Part shown: positions 57,062-64,000 of the stretch, piece after piece
How the letters are laid out: each line of letters starts with the position of its first letter
Numbering within the stretch: the stretch's first letter is position 1
Source: Ipomoea triloba
Lineage: Eukaryota > Streptophyta > Magnoliopsida > Solanales > Convolvulaceae
NCBI RefSeq assembly: GCF_003576645.1
Contig: NC_044917.1
Span: 21,937,020-22,001,019 of the forward strand
Length of the DNA stretch: 64,000 nucleotides
Direction of reading: 5' to 3'
Program-made: the position numbers and the translations under genes
The notes under the pieces: model-generated
What the model saw: only the letters and a program-made list of their open reading frames with translations
Databases searched by the model: none
What the model was told of the DNA's origin: nothing

Positions 57062-59347
57062 TGATAAGTGCCAAAGATACTACCTTTTGTGGGGTATTTA
57101 AAACACATATTGTGATATAAATGGAGTCCTTTTAGCCTATTACATGTTTAAAATAGCTCATTTTGATAAAAGATAGGCACAAGGACTAATTGTTGTTGCA
57201 CTTGTGAAAGATAGCAAAAGATGTGATTTTCAAAGCATTCCGGTGATAATTCGGTAAAATGAGCATATCTTGAGCTAGGAGTTTTCAAATGAGGTGATTA
57301 AAGTGGCCATGGAACGAAAGCTTAAAGGGATACAACTTTGATGAAGACCAAAAAGGCAAAATAGGAGTAGAAGATCCACGAACAAGTCCACAAACGTGGA
57401 CTGGACGTGGAAAAATTCCAGAAAGTTCCACGTTCCCGTCCACGCTTGTGGACAGGCTCCAGCGCGACTTTTAAATAAATGCTTTGGAGGGAAGGCTATT
57501 TAAGTTAGGGTTCGACATTTGGTAGACATCTTAGCACTTAGAATTCACTTTGTTTTCAGATTTCCTCTCTCATTGGAGAGCTTAGAGTATATTTCTTCAA
57601 CTAGCTATAAGTGATGTACTTTGGAAGATTCAATTGAAGACTTCAATTTGGTAATTCATCCCCATTTTCCTTTCCATCTCAATTCATTTATGCTAGATTA
57701 AATTCTTTACAATTGATATTTCAAATTCATCATGATTTGTGTCTAGATTAACCTAGGAGTTGGAATTCATGATCTAGAGAGTGTGCATGTTGATCTTACA
57801 TTGTTTGAATTGAATAGATGATTGTGAATTGTGTTTTAAAAGCTTTGGTTGTGAATGATGGATTTGTATGGATTCTTGCTTCATTGTTCGGAGATGAGTG
57901 AGGAGTTTGAGTGAGTGAAAGTGACAAGAGATCGTGCTTTCATGAAAGGCTTGCTCTCATTTGCATTTCCATACTTTAAGATCCGAAAGGCCTAGGTAGG
58001 GGATGAGGTGAAGACAAGGTGTTTGATTAAATGCCTCTTAGGACCATGGTCACGGAATGGTGCTCCATACCAAGAGAAGCCTAGTAGACTGATAGGAGAA
58101 CGACACTAGTAAAACCTCACCAAAGTTAGACTCGATTTGCATTCCATTGAATTCACCATAGTCCAAGGCATAGGATCTAGAGAATGAATCCAACTCCTCG
58201 CTTTAGTTTGCTTTATTACTTGCTTTCATTTACCCAGGGCCGGCGCACAGGGCCCCCAATTTTTTGGGGGCCCCTATTTTAAAAAAAAAATTAGTTGTAT
58301 ATATAGCATATCATCACTGCAACTACGCAATACATTTGCAACAATCCAAATTCTACGGACATTAGTTAATATTTTTCCTTTTTGCGCAATTCTATGCATT
58401 TATATATACATTATATAAATAGTATTAGGGATCCCTTTTCCCCAGTTTCCTTCTGCAGTTCTGCGCCATTAGTCCATTACTCCCATTAGCCTCTCGTCAC
58501 GGGCTCTGCTCCCACCATCGTGTGAGACGATAGACGCAGTTCAATAGGATTGAAGAATTCTTCTTGATCGTACAAAATCACAAATTTTCAAGTTTTTCAA
58601 TTCTCTTAACGGGTAATTAAAATTACTAAATATTTCACAATTTTTGTTTATTGTTTTATTTACATGACTTAATAATTCTTATTTCAGAATAATATATTCA
58701 AGAATTTGTTTCTTGATTAATTATTTGTTTATAGAGTTTCTAAATAAATTTTTATTTTTTCTTTAGGGTTTTATAATTATGTCATCTAGAAAATATTCAT
58801 CTGGGTTTGAAAAGCGTAAAAAGAAAAAGAAGAATTGAGCAACTAACTCAATCTCAAAAGGGGCTCTTGAAAAATTCATTACAAAAGAAACTCAAATAGA
58901 TGTGCAAAAAGATTATGCTAATAAGGAACAATTGTTAGAAGTTTGGTAGATGATTTTGCATCTAAATGTGCATGGCGCAGGACACTTTTTAAATGAAATT
59001 TTATATCTATTTTTTTATAGAATATTTATATTTTGAATTTTTGAAACAATTTTTTGAACTATTATTTATATATACAAATTATTTGAAAAAATTGGCCCAA
59101 TTTAAAATATTGCACAGGACCTCATTTTTTATTGGAACGGCCCTGCATTTACCTTCTTGCTTTCTTACATTTATTCCCTTTCAAATGCCTTCACATGCTT
59201 CCTTTCACCTAGTTATCTCTTGTTGAATTCTCCCTTAGAAAGCATTGCACTCAATTGACTCCAATTTGTCATCCTTTGAGAACGACATCCGGGAGAATCT
59301 TCATTCTCCACCCATACTTTCCATCCACCGTTAACTACACCTTGTCA
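57062..59347 (+). mobile_element. 3' LTR of the Gypsy-like element (hAT inside)
   Basis: Starts TGATAAGTGCCAAAG and ends TACACCTTGTCA, followed by the TSD ACAAG. About 1.37 kb without the hAT. Contains CACGTTCCCGTCCACG palindromes and TATTTAAGTTAGGG, a possible TATA region. Confidence 0.9.
58235..59145 (+). mobile_element. hAT deletion derivative, 8-bp TSD CATTTACC
   Basis: Terminal repeats CAGGGCCGGCGC and CAGGGCCGTTCC (reverse complement), with perfect CATTTACC at 58227-58234 and 59146-59153. Inside, an ATG at 58779 begins MSSRKYSSGFEKRKKKK, the start typical of TTF-zinc-finger hAT (ZMM-type) transposases. The frame shifts and ends at about 58950, so only the N-terminus is left. Confidence 0.92.
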
Positions 59348-59352
59348 ACAAG

Positions 59353-59605
59353 TCTAGAGGGAGAGGGGTGAATAGATTTGTATGAAATTATAAAACTTTT
59401 ACGATTCATTAAACCACCCGAGAGGTGAATTTAACGTCTCGAGAGTAATGCACAACTGGAATTTTTGTTAACCCTTTTTAAAGCTTGTTTGCTTGTAATT
59501 TTGTTCTTGTAAAATTCAGGTTTGGTTATGGATTATACAATGTAAAGTAATAAGGTAAAAAGAGAGAGATAGAGAGAGAGAGAGGGGGTGGGGGAGGGAG
59601 GGAGG

Positions 59606-59666
<61 letters not shown>

Positions 59667-60475
59667 TTATTTATTTATAGTGGTTTGGCTATAACCAGCC
59701 TACTTCACTCTTCTCCTTAAAACTCCTAAGGAGGATTGCACTATCTCTAGTACGTACAAGTCTGAACGCCCACGCTTTGAACACAAAGCCAGCCGTGAAC
59801 TCCACTAGGTTTTTCAACTCCACAATGAGTTTACTCTGTCCCTTTCTACTACTACCGAGTAAAGAATACAAGTTGGAAGAAAATAAATTATTCTTAAAAG
59901 TTAATTTAATCTGAACATTACTTTTTGTTTCGCACAAATTGTCTATAAACTTTTAAGGAAAAATCTTCCTTGAGATATGTTCCTAGGACTCTTTTTTTTT
60001 CCTCGGATACATTCGCTCAGTTTTAAGATTTCGGAATGTAGGCTCAGAGAATGTCTCGAGCAGTCCTTTCAAATGGTTAACTAGGTTAACGCTTCGAGCC
60101 TTAAACCTACTATCTCTCGGATACAAATAGTTGACCTTACCACTCATCCCTTTAACTCTTCAAAAGGTAGGTTCTTTCATCTCTTTGACCTTTGCAACCT
60201 TTCGGTCTTAAAGTTTTCTACTCTTCAAATCTTAAGTCTTATGTCTTATTCTTCTTGAGCTATTCGAGAGATAACCACTCATGTTACTCTACGAATCGTT
60301 TGTTAAGAATAACTTCTCGATTTAACATTCAGATGGTCAAATTTTAACTACTCGAGGTACCATTTGGTTTGTTTGAATGTTGTGCAGAAAATCCTAAGTC
60401 TAAAAACAAAGTAATTGGGGTCTAAAATTCCTATAGTTTGGTATTATCAAAATCTACAACAATATGTTCCAAACA
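59353..60475 (-). mobile_element. Old Copia LTR, remainder
   Basis: Diverged homologue of the young Copia LTR. It has AAGTCTAGAGGGAGAGGGG, AGTGGTTTGGCTATAACC and GGAGGATTGCACTATCTC, and ends near TATGTTCCAAACA. It is separated from its first 30 bp (36404-36433) by the Gypsy-like element. CTCGA-type words are frequent here too. No gene. Confidence 0.82.
59559..59676. repeat. Compound microsatellite (GA)n-(GGGA)n-(TA)n-(TTTA)n
   Basis: GA repeats, then GGGA repeats, then about 25 TA units and several TTTA units, inside the old Copia LTR. Confidence 0.95.
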
Positions 60476-60479
60476 CGTT

Positions 60480-61210
60480 GGAAAGTGACCTTCCAACCCA
60501 TAGAAGCCAAAGCCTTAGCAGTCTGTGAGGCATTGAGTTGGATAAAAGAAAAACACATGAATTTTGTTAGGGTGGAATCATATGCTTTGCATGTTATTGA
60601 AAATCTCAATTCTTATTTTGATTAACCACTATTATATGTGAAATAAATGTTGAGTTCTTTGGTTCATGTTGATTTTTCTTTTGCTAAGCGACTTGTGAAT
60701 CAAATTATCCACTTATAGGGCGTTTGGTTGGAATTAGGGAATTAGAGGGAAATGAATTGTAATTCAATGAGTAAAGAATAAAGTGGAATTGAAATTACAT
60801 TGTTTGGTAGGAAAAAATAAAATGATTGAAAATTGAAAGAGGAGAAGTGAATAAAGACTAAAATATCCTTATATAATAATAGTAATATAATAATCATAAG
60901 AAGGATAAAATGGTAATTTATCATTGAATTACAATTCCACAAAGTGTGGATTGCAATTCCTAGGGGGACCATAAGAATTGCAATTCCATGGTTGGAGGGA
61001 ATTGCAATTCCCTCCCACCAAACCATAAAATTGCAATTCCATGGAGTTGGGTAGGAATGAAATTACAATTTCATCCTACCAAACACCTCATTAGTGGCTA
61101 GGGAGTCCGCTTCTTTGTAAGTTGTAAGGAATGGTCAGTTCAACCTCCTACTTTCTTGTTAGATGTCTTGTATGCTGATTTGAATTAATGAATCATTTTC
61201 TCTTTAAAAA
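60480..61210 (+). pseudogene. LINE RNase H 3'-terminal relic, split by a MITE
   Basis: Before the MITE, the plus-strand translation has QPIEAKALAVCEALSWIKEK and VRVESYALHVIENLNSY. Then, after stops, VDFSFAKRLVNQII resembles the plant LINE RNase H ending (FVKR-x-AN-x-VAH). After the MITE, VARES, NGQFN and a CTTGTATGCTGATTTGAAT tail (LYADLN) complete the pattern. In-frame stops show it is dead. The old Copia LTR abuts its left side. Confidence 0.7.
60716..61090. mobile_element. Tourist-like MITE, TSD TTA
   Basis: A 375-bp element with termini TAGGGCGTTTGGTTGG and, inverted, TGAGGTGTTTGGTAGG. TTA sits on both sides (60713-60715 and 61091-61093). The interior is full of AATTGCAATTCC palindromic words. 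PIF/Harbinger Tourist elements have this size, TSD and GTTTGGT terminus. Confidence 0.85.
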
Positions 61211-61215
61211 CTTAC

Positions 61216-61587
61216 CATTTCACACTCGTATTTCTTTTTTTATTTTAAGTGAGTTATTTTTAGAAAATCATGTCAAGTTATTTTACTTGGTATTTGTGCA
61301 TGCTATATAATTACAAATAACTTCTTTTTTTTTTTTGTATGAAAAACATGATTAAAAATTTCTTATATCATCGTAGATTAGTTTACGTTTTGAGATTATC
61401 TTTTTTGAATTAATGTAAATTAATTAGTATTTATGCCTATTATCCCATGTAGTAGCAAGAAGCCAAGAAGCCAACAATTAGTACTAAAAAATACAAGGAA
61501 AAGTAAAACAACAAACATGACACACACCTACTCAATTCAGTGTCTCTAGTATTAGCTAGAATTGGACTTGTGCAAGTGAATTACAAA

Positions 61588-61618
<31 letters not shown>

Positions 61619-63050
61619 TAAAAAATAAAAAATATTAAAAGTACATATAGGATGGTAATGGCTATTTCCCTCTTGATTCGTAAGAATGGAAATGAAAAGA
61701 AGGTCTATACTGTATGTATTTGCAATGGTTTGAAATTTTGAGATGATTAAGTTGATTAATAACTCTTTAAAAAGAAAAAAGTTGATTAATAGTTTAGTAC
61801 ATTGCTTGAATAATCAATAATTAACGATTGTATAAAAATGTTACAAAGATTAAAAAAGTTCAAGGTTAGTTATTAGACGGAAAGTTGGAGTTCGCGTACG
61901 CCACATCCCATTGACGGTCACTTTTATCCATTTTATCTTCTTCATTATATTAAAAGAGAATATGTGTTGTCGAGTGTCCACTATTATAAATTTACACGTA
62001 TCTTTTATTGGTAATTGAATTTTTAGCCATCAATACACTTACTATTTTTGTATTGTGCCATTTCCTTATATCTAAATTCAATTTGCAGTAATCAATATAT
62101 CAAATTTTTGTACCATCCTAGTTTCATTATAAAGAAGCCATTTTCTTACTTAAATACCCAAAACACCCAAAACACATTCTAATTAATAAGAGTATATAAA
62201 AGAAAAATTCTTCTTACCTCTTTTAATTTCTTCCCTCTTAAATTCCTCTCAATAAAATGTTTATATAATTATTAAGTGTCATGAATTGGCTGACCTCATT
62301 AACTTTTAATAAAAAAAAGTAAAGTAACATATCTAACAATGACATGTCGGAAGAGAAAATTATGAAGGAAATTTTTTAGGTGTGAGTGAGCATGACAAAT
62401 TATTCTGTGGACTCGGATCCACCTAACTCGAAATAAATAATTTACATACTGAATGTTCACAATTTATATATGAATGCTTACAATTTACATAATGAATGTT
62501 CACAATCTAAATTATGAACATTCGGTATGTAAATTGTGACCGCAAGGTGGACTCGGGTCTATGAAATAAATATTGGAGTAGCATTACTCTATATAAAAAT
62601 AAGATCATACTATGCTGGAAGTTTTTGACAAAAAAAAAGTATATATACTTTTTTATTTACTATTAGCATGTAGCAACCCGAAAGTATTTTACACGTAAAA
62701 CTCTAAACTTAGCCGATAAATGACTACAATCAAATAAAAGATTAATAAATAGCTCTTATAAAAAATTAAACTTAAATAACTCTTATGAAAATCAAACTTT
62801 AAAAATTTATGATTATTTGTTCAATTATGTGACCAACTTAGAAGTTAGAATAAGTTATCCAAAAATATATATACTTTTTTCACACATAAATAATACTCCG
62901 TAAGTTTGAGGGCTTCCAAGTTCAAAGAATTCGGCGGTGGTGAAATCAGTCTTTTATTTTCTTTCCAGTCGGAGCGGGTCAACGTTAGATATAAGTATTC
63001 GCAACAGTTACCCAATAAATTATTAATATTGTAGCAGTGACCGACTCGCT
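61216..63050. other. Intergenic AT-rich DNA, no gene
   Basis: No supported coding sequence. Contains an (AAT)n tract at about 61588-61617 and a small hairpin element at 62407-62560. It may include the distal promoter of the downstream carrier gene. Confidence 0.5.
62407..62560. repeat. Small inverted-repeat (MITE-like) sequence
   Basis: TCCACC at 62418 and GGTGGA at 62546 bracket inverted ACATACTGAATGTTCACAA / TTATGAACATTCGGTATGT, with further GAATGTTCACAAT copies between. GTGGACTCGG occurs directly at both ends (62407 and 62547). Family unknown. Confidence 0.6.
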
Positions 63051-63374
63051 TGAAAATTTTTAAAGTTTTGACCCTTTCATTTTTTGACCCGAGAGAGAGA
63101 GTTACCAAAATCCGGGCCAAAAGATCTTCCTTCCTTCCTCCACCCAACGCCCTCCCTCCCTCAAATATTCCCATCTCTCTCCCTCTCTCTCTCTCTCTCA
63201 TCGTGATCGTCAATTTCCAGCACTTTCCACTGGAAACTGGAACCCAATTTGCATCAATCGCAGGCGCGCTGCGTTAGATCTGCCACCCGCTGAGAATTCG
63301 CGTGTTTTTCTTCCAGTTCATGTGGTGAAGGAAGGAAGGAAGGAAGGAGTGAAGGACCCAGATTAGTGTCGGGC
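63051..63374 (+). promoter_or_regulatory. 5' leader of the carrier gene with CT microsatellite
   Basis: Strongly pyrimidine-rich leader with CTTCCTTCC and (CT)n at 63176-63199, followed by GAAGG repeats at 63327-63347, just ahead of the ATG at 63375. CT-rich leaders are common in plant housekeeping genes. The transcription start is not determined. Confidence 0.5.
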
Positions 63375-63819
63375 ATGTCTGGGGCTGGGGAGGCTGTAGG
63401 GCATGTGAATTTCCCAGCAATGGCTGCGAAGGACCGGTCGGGATGCGGCAATCCGGTTAAGAAGCCCGGCCCAGTTTCCATGGACCACGTGCTGGCAGCT
63501 CTCCAGGAGACTAGGGAAGAGAGGGATTCCAGAATCCGGAGCCTTTTCAGTTTCTTTGATTCCGACAATGCAGGCTACTTGGGCTACGCTCAAATCGAGA
63601 AGGGCTTGTCCGCTATGCAAATCCCTGCGGAGTACAAGTTTGCCAAGGATCTGTTGAGGGTGGTTGATGCCAATAAGGATGGGAGAGTGGATTATCCGGA
63701 ATTCAGAAAGTATATGGATGATAAGGAGCTGGAGTTGTATAAGATTTTTCAGGCTATTGATGTCGAACATAGCGGCTGCATTTTGCCGGAGGAGCTCTGG
63801 GATGCTCTTATAAAGGCTG
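63375..63819 (+). CDS. Ca-dependent mitochondrial ATP-Mg/phosphate carrier, exon 1
   Basis: The ATG at 63375 opens a frame of about 148 codons up to a GT donor at 63820 (GGCTG/GTACTT). Start choice: the upstream in-frame GTG at 63366 is not a normal plant start. Three EF-hand loops are visible: D62-S-D64-N-A66-G (weak), D98-A-N100-K-D102-G ... E109 (canonical) and D129-V-E131-H-S133-G ... E140 (weak). Around them are helices such as [19 protein letters not shown] and [20 protein letters not shown]. This is the N-terminal regulatory part of the APC/SCaMC carriers, which exchange ATP-Mg for phosphate across the inner mitochondrial membrane when Ca is high. The six-helix carrier domain lies beyond the window. 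Confidence 0.88.
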
Positions 63820-64000
63820 GTACTTACGACGGTTACTTTTTTCCTTTTTTTTTTCATTTCTTATAAAGGCTTTTTGATCGTTGATTATCAATGCTCTGTG
63901 CTATGAATAATGATTGCTTGTTATGGAAATTGTGGGTGAACAACACTTAAGATGGTTTGAAATGTGGTGAACATATTCAAAGTGGAAAAGTTATTAGAGA
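63820..64000 (+). other. First intron of the carrier gene (partial)
   Basis: Starts GTACTTACG with a T-rich stretch soon after; runs to the end of the window without an acceptor that could be confirmed. Confidence 0.7.

Larger units (their letters stand above)
36434..59347 (+). mobile_element. Non-autonomous Gypsy-like LTR element (nested host)
   Basis: Bounded by the 5-bp duplication ACAAG (36429-36433 and 59348-59352), with LTRs at both ends and an Asp-tRNA PBS after the first LTR. It is inserted in the LTR of an older Copia. Without the inserted Copia (36737-51579 plus TSD) and hAT (58235-59145 plus TSD) it is about 7.15 kb. Internal ORFs are proline/tyrosine-rich and acidic, unlike pol; no protease, RT or integrase was seen. 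It was presumably mobilised in trans by an Athila/Tat-type Gypsy. The first LTR base pair is CG instead of the TG seen in the other copy. Confidence 0.85.

Noticed and set aside
63366..63374. GTG start giving three extra residues for the carrier
   Set aside because: GTG is not a usual plant start; the ATG at 63375 is in the same frame.

Overview
The window looks like a repeat-rich flowering-plant (eudicot) nuclear chromosome. The evidence is spliced genes with GT-AG introns, plant transposon families (Sirevirus-like Copia, Athila/Tat-like Gypsy, a Kaonashi-like MULE, Helitrons, hAT and Tourist MITEs), and a plant-type Ca-dependent mitochondrial carrier. Genus was not established; an asterid such as Ipomoea is only a guess. 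Two ordinary host genes are visible: an 8-exon gene for translation factor eIF2 gamma (minus strand, 4585-8347, plus a 5'UTR intron reaching about 9186), and the first exon of an EF-hand ATP-Mg/phosphate carrier (plus strand, 63375-63819, running off the window). Nearly everything else is transposon, mostly decayed and nested.

Layout. 1-3760: relic of an autonomous Helitron (Rep/helicase fragments, hairpin and CTAG 3' end) carrying a 525-bp MULE-type MITE with a perfect 9-bp target duplication. 4585-9260: eIF2 gamma. About 9.42-22.71 kb: a 13-kb Mutator-like element with a FAR1/MULE transposase (plus strand, three frameshifts) and an ULP1-like C48 peptidase gene (minus strand, two nonsense codons), i.e. 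Kaonashi-like. It also carries a kinesin exon fragment and many copies of a GTACATTATTT motif, and it was hit by a Gypsy solo LTR that was in turn hit by a hAT MITE. 22.73-23.67 kb: inverted-repeat element filled with TACACAGAAT repeats. 24-30.8 kb: AT-rich LTR sequence carrying a Helitron and a 618-bp retroposon; part of it is duplicated around a single N. 30.8-36 kb: Athila/Tat-like integrase relic, Helitron ends and LTR-like sequence.

35.98-60.5 kb is a nested stack. An old Copia (minus) was invaded by a non-autonomous Gypsy-like element (36434-59347, TSD ACAAG). That element was invaded by a nearly intact Sirevirus-like Copia (36737-51579, minus, TSD TTTTT) and, in its 3' LTR, by a hAT derivative (58235-59145, TSD CATTTACC). 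The young Copia has long gag and pol ORFs plus two extra ORFs downstream of pol, each with an apparent TATA box of its own. 60.5-61.2 kb is a LINE RNase H relic split by a Tourist MITE; 61.2-63 kb is quiet intergenic DNA.

Assembly caution: each of the four isolated single N positions (26349, 37667, 39347, 39587) lies beside or between long exact or near-exact duplicates, so the local structure there is probably a joining artefact. A 617-base N gap lies in the left Copia LTR.
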